DNA of 64,000 nucleotides from Niastella sp. OAS944 (GCA_024809215.1 JANUBW010000009.1:1-64000); one strand, 5' to 3'. Shown: positions 44,751 through 52,437, counted from the stretch's first letter. Translations and numbers: made by a program. Notes: generated by a model not told the origin, from the sequence alone.

Positions 44751-45887
44751 ATGAAAAAGTTTATCAAGGCTATAGTAGCTGTAATTCTTATCATTATTGT
44801 TGGGTTTTCTGCTTATGCCGTTATTTCGGGCCGCACTTACCTGTTTGAGGCGGTATGGTATAATTTTGCCAATATCGACGATTATAAAAAATTCAGCAAC
44901 AACCCGGTTGTCACCGGCGACCCGCAACCCTGGAACATTTCAAACGATTATAACAAAAATCCCCTGCCGGCCGACCTCAAAAAGATGCTCGAAGACCTGC
45001 AGACCGTTGCCGTGCTGGCCATTAAGAACGATTCAGTTTTATACGAATTTTATTGGGATGGCTACAGCGATTCCTCCTTATCTGGTTCCTTTTCCATGGC
45101 CAAAAGCATTACCAGCCTGCTGGTAGGCGCCGCACTTAAAGAAGGTAAGATCAGATCTTTGGAAGAACCGGTGGGTAATTATCTGGAAGAGTTCAGAACA
45201 GGGGAGCGGGCCAAAGTGCGTATTGTTGACCTGCTTACCATGAGCAGTGGCTCCAATTGGGACGAATCATATGCCAATCCGTTTTCAGTTACCACCGAAC
45301 TGTATTACGGGCATGATCTATATAAAACCGCAACCGGCGTTTCTGTCGTACAACAACCGGGTACGCTGCACAGATATAAATCGGGCGACACACAATTACT
45401 GGGGCTTATTGTTGAAAAAGCCACCGGTAAATCGCTTAGCGCTTACGCTTCGGAAAAATTGTGGCAACCTATAGGTGCCGAACATGCGGCATTATGGAGC
45501 ACCGACCAAATTGGCGGCAGCGAAAAAGCCTATTGTTGTTTTAATTCAAATGCCCGCGATTTTGCCCGCCTGGGCAAACTGATGCTCGACAGCGGCCGCT
45601 GGAAAGGTAATGAGATCATTTCATTGGATTACTACCAGCAATCGATAAAACCCTGCCTCATACCCGACGAAACCGGCCAGCCCTGTAAGTACTATGGGTA
45701 TCAGTGGTGGATTACCCCCAGCCGTCCCGAGGTGTTTTATGCCCGCGGTATTCTGGGACAATATGTGATTGTTATTCCTTCCAAAAAAACAATCCTTGTA
45801 AGGCTTGGGAAGAAACGGGCCGATAAGCGAATTGACAATGCGCCGGCCGAAGTGAATGCATTGATCCAATGGGGGCTAACCTTTTAA
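44751..45887 (+). CDS. Serine hydrolase, class C beta-lactamase-like
   Basis: A 378-residue protein with an N-terminal membrane anchor or signal (about residues 5-25, IVAVILIIIVGFSAYAVISG) and a beta-lactamase/transpeptidase-like domain. The S-x-x-K motif is in GSFSMAKSITSLLVG near residue 117. The second-motif tyrosine region is HRYKSGDTQLLGLIVEKATG, and QWWI/GILGQYVIVIPSKK stands where the third motif is expected. These proteins are esterases, peptidases or amidases rather than true beta-lactamases. LPADLKKMLEDLQTVAVLAIKND precedes the domain as in related EstB-type proteins. Substrate unknown. Confidence 0.85.
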   Translation: MKKFIKAIVAVILIIIVGFSAYAVISGRTYLFEAVWYNFANIDDYKKFSNNPVVTGDPQPWNISNDYNKNPLPADLKKMLEDLQTVAVLAIKNDSVLYEFYWDGYSDSSLSGSFSMAKSITSLLVGAALKEGKIRSLEEPVGNYLEEFRTGERAKVRIVDLLTMSSGSNWDESYANPFSVTTELYYGHDLYKTATGVSVVQQPGTLHRYKSGDTQLLGLIVEKATGKSLSAYASEKLWQPIGAEHAALWSTDQIGGSEKAYCCFNSNARDFARLGKLMLDSGRWKGNEIISLDYYQQSIKPCLIPDETGQPCKYYGYQWWITPSRPEVFYARGILGQYVIVIPSKKTILVRLGKKRADKRIDNAPAEVNALIQWGLTF

Positions 45888-46141
45888 AGTTCTTAGTTTT
45901 CAGTTCTTAGTTCTCAGTTCTTTTATTCAAAACTCAAAAGTAAATCCAGGCCTCGCTTTTGGCTGGTAGCTGTCTTGTATTCGCCTTCAGCCTTCAGCTT
46001 TCGGCTTTGGCCTTCAGATTTCAGCCGCTAATGTTAAATTTTGGGCGCAGGCCCAACATTCCCCTATTGATATTTGTAATACAGGCTGAAACGAGTTTAA
46101 ATGTTTAAACTCTTCATACATTTGCAGCTTTAATTTAAATT
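45888..46141. other. Intergenic region with AGTTCTTAG repeats and bshB1 promoter
   Basis: The first 35 bp are AGTTCTTAGTTTTCAG-type repeats. CCTTCAGCCTTCAGC with further CTTCAG units fills 45984-46025. TACATTTG at 46117-46124 is an exact -7 match 17 bp before the bshB1 ATG, though no -33 TTG is at the right distance; AGTTTAAATGTTTAAACT at 46095-46112 is an 18-bp perfect palindrome just upstream of it and may be an operator. Confidence 0.55.
46095..46112. promoter_or_regulatory. AT-rich palindrome upstream of the bshB1 -7 element
   Basis: AGTTTAAATGTTTAAACT contains the arms AGTTTAAA and TTTAAACT around a 2-nt centre. It occupies the -14 to -31 spacer region of the predicted bshB1 promoter, a typical repressor position. 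The binding protein is unknown. Confidence 0.4.
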
Positions 46142-46876
46142 ATGAAACTGGATTTACTGGCAATAGGCGTTCATCCTGACGATGTGGAACTGAGCTGTTC
46201 GGGAACGATCCTAAATGAAATAAAGCGGGGCAAGAAGGCCGGGATCCTTGATCTTACGCAAGGAGAATTGGGCACACGGGGCACTATTGAGACCCGGTAT
46301 GCCGAGGCAGCCAAAGCCGCCGAAATTATGGGAGTACATGTTAGGGCCAACCTGAAAATGCGCGATGGCTTTTTTAAGAACGATGAAGAACATCAGATGC
46401 AGCTGATAAGGGCCATCAGGACCTGGCAGCCCGAAGTGGTGCTGGCAAATGCCCTTACCGACCGCCATCCCGATCATGGCCGGGCGGGGCAATTGATTTC
46501 CACGGCCTGCTTTTTATCGGGTTTGGCTAAAATTGAAACAACCGACGAAAACGGAAGGCCACAACCAAAATGGCGCCCTAAATATATACTGCATTATCTG
46601 CAGGACTGGTACCATGAACCAGATCTGCTCATTGACATTTCTGATGTGTTTGAGCAAAGGATGGAAGCGGTAAAAGCCTATACCACCCAGTTCAATGTTG
46701 AAATTGGAGGTGATGGTCCGCAAACCTATATTTCATCGCCCGATTTCCTCGATAGCGTTATTGGCCGCGCCCGCATGATGGGGAAACGTATTGGCGTGAA
46801 ATATGCAGAGGGATTCATATGTGAAAAGAAGATAGGGATCAGGAATCTGGATGCTTTGTTGCAAGTTGAAACTTAG
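46142..46876 (+). CDS. bshB1: Bacillithiol biosynthesis deacetylase BshB1
   Basis: A 244-residue LmbE/PIG-L-type zinc deacetylase that removes the acetyl group from GlcNAc-malate in bacillithiol synthesis. Zinc-binding motif HPDDVEL at residues 12-18, LTQGELGTRGT, and the second motif ALTDRHPDHGRAG. The C-terminal KAYTTQFN and GRMMGKRIGVKYAEGF-like end (RARMMGKRIGVKYAEGF) are BshB1 signatures, which separate it from MshB and other LmbE enzymes. bshA and bshC are not in the window. It is followed by the agmatine genes without an obvious functional link. Confidence 0.93.
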   Translation: MKLDLLAIGVHPDDVELSCSGTILNEIKRGKKAGILDLTQGELGTRGTIETRYAEAAKAAEIMGVHVRANLKMRDGFFKNDEEHQMQLIRAIRTWQPEVVLANALTDRHPDHGRAGQLISTACFLSGLAKIETTDENGRPQPKWRPKYILHYLQDWYHEPDLLIDISDVFEQRMEAVKAYTTQFNVEIGGDGPQTYISSPDFLDSVIGRARMMGKRIGVKYAEGFICEKKIGIRNLDALLQVET

Positions 46877-46929
46877 GATTGACTGGTAAAAGAAACCGAG
46901 ATCTTTAAACATTGAACTAACAACTGAAA

Positions 46930-47805
46930 ATGGCAAAAGTAAAAATAGGCATGGTGCAAATGAGCTGCACCAACAATAAGGAAGAAAATCTGCAAAAAGC
47001 GATTACTAAAGTACGTGAGGCGGCAGCCAAAGGTGCGCAGATCGTTTGTTTACAGGAGTTGTTCACTTCGCTGTATTTCTGCGATGTGGAAGATTATGAA
47101 AACTTCAAACTGGCAGAGCCCATACCTGGCCCTTCAACCGATTCGTTGAGCAAGGTAGCGGAAGAAACCGGTGTGGTGATCATTGCTTCTTTGTTTGAAA
47201 AAAGAACACAGGGTATTTATCACAATACAACCGCGGTGATCGATGCCGATGGTAAGTACCTGGGTAAATACCGTAAAATGCATATTCCCGACGATCCGGC
47301 GTATTATGAGAAATTCTATTTCACGCCTGGTGATATGGGTTATAAAGTATGGAAAACAAAATATGCCACTTTTGGTGTGCTCATTTGCTGGGACCAATGG
47401 TACCCCGAAGCTGCGCGTATTACCACTTTGATGGGCGCCGAAATTCTGTTCTACCCAACAGCTATTGGCTGGGCAACTTCGCAAGACGATGCTACCAATG
47501 TTGAGCAATACAACGCCTGGCAAACTATTCAACGCGGTCATGCCGTTGCCAACGGTGTGCACGTAGTTAGTGTTAACCGGGTTGGACTTGAGCAGAACGG
47601 TGCTATGAAATTCTGGGGCGGTTCATTTGTAAGCAATCCGTTCGGCACTGTATTATACCAGGCTTCGCCCGATAAAGAAGAAGTGCATGTAATGGAACTG
47701 GACACAGCTACAACCGATCGCTATCGTACGCACTGGCCGTTCTTACGCGACCGTAGGATCGATTCTTACCAGCCGATCACGAAGCGGTTTATTGACGAAG
47801 ACTAA
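46930..47805 (+). CDS. aguB: N-carbamoylputrescine amidase
   Basis: A 291-residue nitrilase-fold amidohydrolase converting N-carbamoylputrescine to putrescine, CO2 and ammonia. The Glu-Lys-Cys triad is visible: Glu in VCLQELF (near residue 40), Lys in YRKMHIPDDP (near 117) and Cys in GVLICWDQWYPEAAR (near 153). CDVEDYENFKLAEPIPGPST and the C-terminal RTHWPFLRDRRID are typical of AguB. The next gene encodes agmatine deiminase, which supplies its substrate, so the pair completes agmatine to putrescine. Confidence 0.95.
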   Translation: MAKVKIGMVQMSCTNNKEENLQKAITKVREAAAKGAQIVCLQELFTSLYFCDVEDYENFKLAEPIPGPSTDSLSKVAEETGVVIIASLFEKRTQGIYHNTTAVIDADGKYLGKYRKMHIPDDPAYYEKFYFTPGDMGYKVWKTKYATFGVLICWDQWYPEAARITTLMGAEILFYPTAIGWATSQDDATNVEQYNAWQTIQRGHAVANGVHVVSVNRVGLEQNGAMKFWGGSFVSNPFGTVLYQASPDKEEVHVMELDTATTDRYRTHWPFLRDRRIDSYQPITKRFIDED

Positions 47806-47807
47806 GC

Positions 47808-47855
47808 ATAATTAGCTAATGTGATAATTTGCTGATGTGCTAATTAATACAAAGA
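47808..47855. repeat. GCTAATGTGNTAATT word repeat
   Basis: TTAGCTAATGTGATAATTTGCTGATGTGCTAATTA in the aguB-aguA gap is built of TAATGTG/TGATGTGC units. The same word occurs at 55374-55390 after the GH20 gene and at 56063-56095. Confidence 0.6.
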
Positions 47856-47876
47856 AATACGAATATAGAAATAAGA

Positions 47877-48941
47877 ATGGCATCATTTCAATTTCCAGAT
47901 ACACCTACACCAAAGCAACTGGGTTATTATTTTCCTGCTGAATTTGCGCCGCATACCGCTACCTGGTTAAGCTGGCCGCATAAGGAAGCTTCATGGCCCG
48001 GTAAAATTGAAAGCATTTATCCTAAATACTGCCAGTTCATAAAAGAAGTAGCAGTAGGTGAAACAGTGTGCATCAACGTGGTTGATGAGGCCATGAAGGC
48101 ATTTGCCATAAAGTGTTTGCGCGAAGCAGGCGCCGACCTGGGCAGGATCCAGTTCTTTATACATCCTACCAACGATGCGTGGTGCCGGGACCATGGTCCG
48201 GCCTTTTTAATAAACCCCAATGCCGATGTTAAAAAAGTGATCGTTGACTGGGGGTATAATGCCTGGGGTAATAAATACCCGCCATACGATCTCGATGATG
48301 TTATTCCAACTTTAATAGGTAAACATTATGATATTCCTGTTTACAATCCGGGGATTGTAATGGAAGGTGGTTCGGTTGAATTTAACGGACAGGGCACCAT
48401 ACTCACATCAACTGCCTGTTTATTAAATGAGAACCGCAATCCGCATTTGAACAAGCAGCAGATTGAAGAATATTTATACAACTATTATGGTGCTGAACAG
48501 GTGTTGTGGGTTGATGAAGGTATTGTTGGCGATGACACAGACGGGCACATTGATGATACTGTTCGTTTTGTAAATGCCAATACTGTGTTGACTGTAATAG
48601 AAGAGAACAAACAGGATGAGAATTATGAGCTGCTGCAACACAACCTGCGTCAGTTGAAGCAATTGCGTTTGTTGAACGGCCAGCAGTTGAATATTGTAGA
48701 ACTGCCCATGCCCGATGCAGTGGTGTATGAAGATCAGCGTTTGCCAGCCTCTTATGCAAATTTCTACATTGCTAATGCTGCAGTGATAGTTCCTACATTT
48801 CGTTGCGAGAAAGATGATAAAGCGTTGCAGATAATACAGCAAAATTTCCCCGATCGAAAAGTGATAGGCATCGACTCTACTGATATTATTTGGGGATTAG
48901 GAAGTTTCCATTGTTTAAGTCAGCAGGAGCCGGCTGTTTAG
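47877..48941 (+). CDS. aguA: Agmatine deiminase
   Basis: A 354-residue peptidyl-arginine-deiminase-fold enzyme that converts agmatine to N-carbamoylputrescine and ammonia. The N-terminal HTATWLSWPHKEASWPGK, the DAWCRDHGPAFLIN segment, MEGGSVEFNGQGTILTSTACLLNENRNP, GDDTDGHIDD and the nucleophilic cysteine in GLGSFHCLSQQEP near the C-terminus match the family. The GHID(D) histidine and preceding aspartates are catalytic in relatives. Polyamine synthesis by this route fits the adjacent aguB. A strong terminator follows. Confidence 0.95.
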   Translation: MASFQFPDTPTPKQLGYYFPAEFAPHTATWLSWPHKEASWPGKIESIYPKYCQFIKEVAVGETVCINVVDEAMKAFAIKCLREAGADLGRIQFFIHPTNDAWCRDHGPAFLINPNADVKKVIVDWGYNAWGNKYPPYDLDDVIPTLIGKHYDIPVYNPGIVMEGGSVEFNGQGTILTSTACLLNENRNPHLNKQQIEEYLYNYYGAEQVLWVDEGIVGDDTDGHIDDTVRFVNANTVLTVIEENKQDENYELLQHNLRQLKQLRLLNGQQLNIVELPMPDAVVYEDQRLPASYANFYIANAAVIVPTFRCEKDDKALQIIQQNFPDRKVIGIDSTDIIWGLGSFHCLSQQEPAV

Positions 48942-48992
48942 TGCTGAGTTTTTAGTTCTTAGTTCACAGTTAGTGGCTTTAAGATATAAAAT

Positions 48993-49027
48993 AGCCCTAA
49001 TGAGGTAAGTTTTACTTCATTAGGGCT
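48993..49027 (+). terminator. Intrinsic terminator of the agu genes
   Basis: AGCCCTAATGAGGTAA (48993-49008) pairs with TTACTTCATTAGGGCT (49012-49027) with one G-T pair, then TTTTTG. A 16-bp stem with a U-tract, 51 bp after the aguA stop. Confidence 0.92.
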
Positions 49028-49189
49028 TTTTGTTTTGGTTTTTAATGTTGGAATTTCTTTTTTTAGCATCGTTTTGGTGTTTGTCGTTTAGGTTTTCATG
49101 GAGATAAGTTAAGATGCAGGGAAAATAAATTTAAAGTTCATAGCCAGAAGTGAAATGATTGTCATTTAGAGTGTAGGATCAACAAAAAC

Positions 49190-49216
49190 AAGTTTAGGAT
49201 GTGCCATTCTAAACTT
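49190..49216. repeat. 11-bp hairpin formed by a facing pair of array units
   Basis: AAGTTTAGGAT (49190-49200) pairs with ATTCTAAACTT (49206-49216) through one G-T pair around the loop GTGCC. It lies where inverted and direct CTAA units meet, and there is no U-tract. Confidence 0.6.
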
Positions 49217-49349
49217 ATAGCTACCCATTCTAATCTAAATATCAGAAAAATGGAACTAAGGTTGGTGATGATAAGGCTATTAAGGGCGATCATTAGTTTG
49301 GTATTGCCTGTTCATAACGTAGGAACGAGGATAATTAGATTAGGATTTC

Positions 49350-49597
49350 GTATTTAAAATTAAATTATCCCTTTTTAACACTAATTGGTCTGAATTTTAT
49401 GCTAAAGGCCCCCCGTTTTAAACTAACAAGTACCTATTTAAAGCTAACTTTCTTCATTGTAAATCAAAAAGCCCATTTTCTAAACTAAGTAGCGCTCATT
49501 TTATACTAAATGGTCTTCATTTTAATCTAACTAGCTCTGTTTTAAATTAACTGTGCTCATTTCATACTAACAGATGCAGTTCATAACTCATCGTCTG
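49350..49597 (+). repeat. Degenerate 20-21 bp repeat array, about 12 units
   Basis: Units of consensus CATTTTAAACTAAC followed by about seven variable bases. The central CTAA (or TTAA, TCAA, CTCA) begins at 49360, 49381, 49402, 49423, 49444, 49464, 49485, 49506, 49527, 49547, 49567 and 49587: spacings of 21,21,21,21,20,21,21,21,20,20,20. That is two helical turns each, so the CTAA cores lie on one face of the helix. Unit starts are often CATTTT and ends GCTCT or GGTCTT. Lengths of 20 and 21 and frequent stops rule out a repeated peptide. It could be an array of protein-binding sites, an iteron-like element or curved DNA; its role is unknown. Confidence 0.8.
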
Positions 49598-49700
49598 TAG
49601 TAATGAAATAAGTTGACGATAATCAAGTCCGTTAGTTTCGTAATTATATAAAGTTAGTTTAGATTTATAATATATTTATTCTTCAATAATAATTCGTACA

Positions 49701-49880
49701 ATGGATAACAAAGACATAAATAATATAAAACATCCCGTAGTTACCATAGATAAGTCCCTTGATAAATATAATGGGAAAGTGATCTTTAAGGAGAAATTAG
49801 ACAAAGCAAATAAAATGCTTAAAACTTATGGCGTACCTAAGTCTGAGCAAAAGAATTCTGAAAAGAATCCCAATAATTAA
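49701..49880 (+). CDS. Small protein of an unrecognised family, paralog 1
   Basis: A 59-residue, lysine-rich cytosolic protein (MDNKDINNIKHPVVTIDKSL...) with no signal peptide or membrane helix. It shares with the next two genes a core of about 35 residues: IDKSLDKY-x-GKVIFKEKLD, then AN-x-x-LK-x-x-GVPK, predicted mostly helical after a short strand. The three paralogs, conserved at amino-acid level with third-base changes, are good evidence of real coding genes despite the size. The start ATG lies 36 bp after the last inverted CTAA unit. I do not recognise the family. Its A of the stop TAA is also the first base of the next start. Confidence 0.75.
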   Translation: MDNKDINNIKHPVVTIDKSLDKYNGKVIFKEKLDKANKMLKTYGVPKSEQKNSEKNPNN

Positions 49881-50053
49881 TGAAGGAGTTTAGTAAAGAA
49901 TATAAAGAGTTCAACGAAGCATATCTACCTATTATTCATATTGACAAATCCCTTGAAAAGTATAAGGGAAAAGTAATTTTTAAGGAGCAATTGGACGAGG
50001 CTAATAAGACACTTAAACGTGTTGGGCTTCCAAAACCTAAGGATAAGAAATAG
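49880..50053 (+). CDS. Small protein of an unrecognised family, paralog 2
   Basis: A 57-residue protein (MKEFSKEYKEFNEAYLPIIH then IDKSLEKYKGKVIFKEQLDE). Its start codon overlaps the stop of paralog 1 by one base (TAATG), so the two are translationally coupled. The core is the most diverged of the three: ANKTLKRVGLPKPKDKK at the C-terminus, lacking the polar S/E-rich tail of the others. Strongly charged, no cysteine, no signal peptide. Function unknown. Confidence 0.75.
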   Translation: MKEFSKEYKEFNEAYLPIIHIDKSLEKYKGKVIFKEQLDEANKTLKRVGLPKPKDKK

Positions 50054-50058
50054 TGTAT

Positions 50059-50232
50059 ATGAAAAATAAAGGTTTAATAAAACCTAAATACCCAGGTATT
50101 TACATAGATAAGACCCTCGATGAAAAATATGCCGGGAAAGTGCTCTTTAAAGAAAAATTAGATGAGGCCAACAGAGTACTTAAAACTTACGGCGTACCTA
50201 AGTCTGCGCAAGTGCCTTCTGAAAAGAAATAG
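50059..50232 (+). CDS. Small protein of an unrecognised family, paralog 3
   Basis: A 57-residue protein (MKNKGLIKPKYPGIYIDKTL) beginning 5 bp after paralog 2. The stretch CTTAAAACTTACGGCGTACC and the following CTAAGTCTG match paralog 1 almost base for base, so paralogs 1 and 3 come from a recent duplication while paralog 2 is older. One residue is inserted in the core (IDKTLDEKYAGKVLFKEKLDE). A GC-rich hairpin follows at 50242-50262. No partner gene is apparent; thrC is convergent. Confidence 0.75.
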   Translation: MKNKGLIKPKYPGIYIDKTLDEKYAGKVLFKEKLDEANRVLKTYGVPKSAQVPSEKK

Positions 50233-50241
50233 TAAAATCAA

Positions 50242-50262
50242 GGGCCGGCATTTAGCCAGCCC
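50242..50262. terminator. Hairpin between paralog 3 and thrC
   Basis: GGGCCGGC (50242-50249) pairs with GCCAGCCC (50255-50262) with one C-A mismatch around ATTTA, between convergent genes. The U-tract is poor, so efficiency is uncertain. Confidence 0.45.
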
Positions 50263-50277
50263 CGCATTACCCGTCCT

Positions 50278-51453
50278 TTAAAGAATATTTTCAAGGTATT
50301 TGTATCCAGAACCTGTATTAAGTAATAATATCTTCTCTGCACGCTGCACAATTCCTTCATGCACCAATTGCAATAACGCACTCCATAATGCGCCGCCCTC
50401 AGGAGCAATGATCAATCCTTCTTTTCGTGCTATTTCTTTTACCGCGGCTACCATTGCACTATCGCTTACAGCCAGCGGTTGCCCTTTCGATTCGCGTAAT
50501 GCTTTTAACATCATATCTTCTGCAAACGGATTTGGTACTGCCAATCCATTGGCCAGGGAGGGTTTACCAACATAGCCTTTTGCATTGGGTTGTAAGCCTT
50601 TCCAGGTTTGTACAACGGGTTGGCAGTTCTCTGCCTGTATTGCATACAGTCGCGGAAGTTTGTCACCGATCCAACCCATTTGCTGCATTTCTTTAAATGC
50701 CTTCCACATACCTATTAACCCTGTGCCGCCACCAGTTGGGTATAAGATCACATCGGGCAGCGTCCAATTGTTTTGCTCTGCAATTTCGTAGCCCATGGTT
50801 TTTTTGCCTTCAAGGCGGTAAGGCTCCTTCATGGTAGAAATATCGAAACAGCTGATGTTCTCTTTTAACTGTGCTACTTTTTTAGCGCAATCGCTAATGA
50901 GGCCATCAACCAAAATTAATTCTGCTCCATATAACTCGCATTCATCTTTAAATACCTGCGGGGTATGGCGTGGCATTACTACTATGGCTTTTAGTCCTGC
51001 TTTGGCGCAATAGGCTGCTAATGCGCCACCGGCATTACCTGCTGTTGGAACTATGCAGGTGTTTACGCCAAACTCTTTTGCTTTTGACACGGCTGCACTT
51101 AATCCTCTTGCTTTAAATGAACCGGTTGGATTTTTGGATTCATCTTTCAATACAAGATTTGGTAATTCATATACTGCCTGTAAGCGTTTTAATTCCAAAA
51201 TGGGCGTCATGCCTTCTCCCAGGCTTACAATATTTTCTTCTTCTAAAACAGGCAATACTTCTTTGTAACGCCACATAGTAGCCGGCCGGTTGTACAGCAC
51301 CGTTTTAGATGGTACTTCTGCCAGGTTATATTGTGCTACCAATGGTTTGTTACAACAGGAAGAAAATGTTTGCTGTTCAAATGCGCTGTATGGTTGTTCG
51401 CACTGCGAACACACGAGCTGATGTAGTGCGGTGAGTGGTTGTACTGTTTTCAT
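50278..51453 (-). CDS. thrC: Threonine synthase
   Basis: A 391-residue PLP enzyme that converts O-phosphohomoserine to threonine. The start at 51453 (MKTVQPLTALHQLVCSQCEQPY) is preferred over the ATG ten codons upstream. The N-terminus has a rubredoxin-like Cys set (CSQC ... SSCCNKP). The PLP lysine is in NPTGSFKARGLSAAVSKA; the substrate loop TAGNAGGALAAYCAKAG and the phosphate-binding YPTGGGTGLIGMWKAF follow. The same fold serves related beta-elimination enzymes, but the whole layout fits thrC. LysR lies 66 bp upstream on the same strand. Confidence 0.9.
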   Translation of the reverse strand: MKTVQPLTALHQLVCSQCEQPYSAFEQQTFSSCCNKPLVAQYNLAEVPSKTVLYNRPATMWRYKEVLPVLEEENIVSLGEGMTPILELKRLQAVYELPNLVLKDESKNPTGSFKARGLSAAVSKAKEFGVNTCIVPTAGNAGGALAAYCAKAGLKAIVVMPRHTPQVFKDECELYGAELILVDGLISDCAKKVAQLKENISCFDISTMKEPYRLEGKKTMGYEIAEQNNWTLPDVILYPTGGGTGLIGMWKAFKEMQQMGWIGDKLPRLYAIQAENCQPVVQTWKGLQPNAKGYVGKPSLANGLAVPNPFAEDMMLKALRESKGQPLAVSDSAMVAAVKEIARKEGLIIAPEGGALWSALLQLVHEGIVQRAEKILLLNTGSGYKYLENIL

Positions 51454-51519
51454 TGTTCCGTAATGACAGCGTAAAAGTAACAACCTGCTGCAAGTGAAAC
51501 GATACCGTTTGCTTATACG

Positions 51520-52428
51520 CTATAACTTTTTGTTATAGTGACTGGTAGCCAGTTTAATGAAGAGCTGGTTAATACGATCGGTTTCTGAACCGCGGCGCTG
51601 CATAAAATAAAACTCACGATGTATTTGTAAACCTGCGATGGATAACCGAACCAGCTCACCATTTTTTAGTTGACGCGCTACCGAGCGTAAAGGCAAAAAG
51701 CCTAAACAAACATCGTCGAGTAAAAAATTCTTCAAGGCCTCGGTTCCACCCAAAACTATTTTATGTTGCAGATCGGCAATGCTTATTTTACATTTTTGCA
51801 ATGCTTCGGTAACGGCGCTGAGAGTACCGCTGCCTCTTTCGCGTAAGGCTACAGGTATATTTTTGAGTTCTTCCGGTGTAATGTTTTTCTTTTTCACCAG
51901 GCTGCTTTTGGCACTGCATACCGGTATTACCTCATCGGTTAAAAAGAATTGATATTTTACCGAGGTAATGGTGTTACGTCCTTCGGTAATGGCCAGGTCA
52001 ATTTCATGATCGAGCAGGGCTTTTAAAATATTCTCCGAATTGCGGTTGATAAGGGTGAGATCGATATTGGGGTATTGTTGATGAAAGGCTGAAAACACAG
52101 GTGGAATAACATACAGCGATATGGTGGTGCTGGTACCCAGCGTAAGTGAACCACGTGCCTGCTGCAGGTTCTTTTGTTTGGTAAGATCAAATTCAAGCTG
52201 GCGCTGCAGCTCGCGGCCCTTAACTACATATTCAAGCAGTATTTTGCCTTCGCTGGTGAGTGATACCGAATTGCCCTTGCGTTCGAACAGGCTTACTTTA
52301 TAACTTTTTTCAAGCGATTGAATATGCTTGGTAATAGCGGGTTGGCTGATATATAAAACATCGGCAGCTTTTGAAAAGCTGAGGTGGGTGGCTACCTCAA
52401 AAAATACGATATGACTGTAACTTAGCAT
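51520..52428 (-). CDS. LysR-family transcriptional regulator
   Basis: A 302-residue regulator with the N-terminal winged helix (FFEVATHLSFSKAADVLYISQPAITKHIQSLEKSYKVSLFER, residues 9-51), a linker helix, and a periplasmic-binding-protein-like effector domain (about 90-295, RGSLTLGTSTTISLYVIPPVFSAF). It most resembles the CysL/CbbR group. It is upstream of thrC on the same strand and may control it. The usp terminator stem ends only about ten bases before the ATG, leaving no room for a normal promoter or leader between them. Confidence 0.9.
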   Translation of the reverse strand: MLSYSHIVFFEVATHLSFSKAADVLYISQPAITKHIQSLEKSYKVSLFERKGNSVSLTSEGKILLEYVVKGRELQRQLEFDLTKQKNLQQARGSLTLGTSTTISLYVIPPVFSAFHQQYPNIDLTLINRNSENILKALLDHEIDLAITEGRNTITSVKYQFFLTDEVIPVCSAKSSLVKKKNITPEELKNIPVALRERGSGTLSAVTEALQKCKISIADLQHKIVLGGTEALKNFLLDDVCLGFLPLRSVARQLKNGELVRLSIAGLQIHREFYFMQRRGSETDRINQLFIKLATSHYNKKL

Positions 52429-52437
52429 TTAGCGAAA

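Larger units (their letters stand above)
49028..49700. other. AT-rich noncoding block with CTAA-centred array
   Basis: Some 670 bp without a credible ORF on either strand. From about 49160 it is built largely of CTAA- or TTAG-centred units in blocks of alternating orientation: inverted near 49165 and 49194, direct at 49209-49277, inverted at 49293 and 49335, direct at 49360-49590, inverted at 49632 and 49654. It ends just before the first small-protein gene. It is more AT-rich than the flanking genes. Confidence 0.6.

Noticed and set aside
49350-49597. Array considered as a CRISPR
   Set aside because: Units are degenerate throughout, with no conserved repeat alternating with unique spacers, the period is only 20-21 bp, and no cas gene is nearby.
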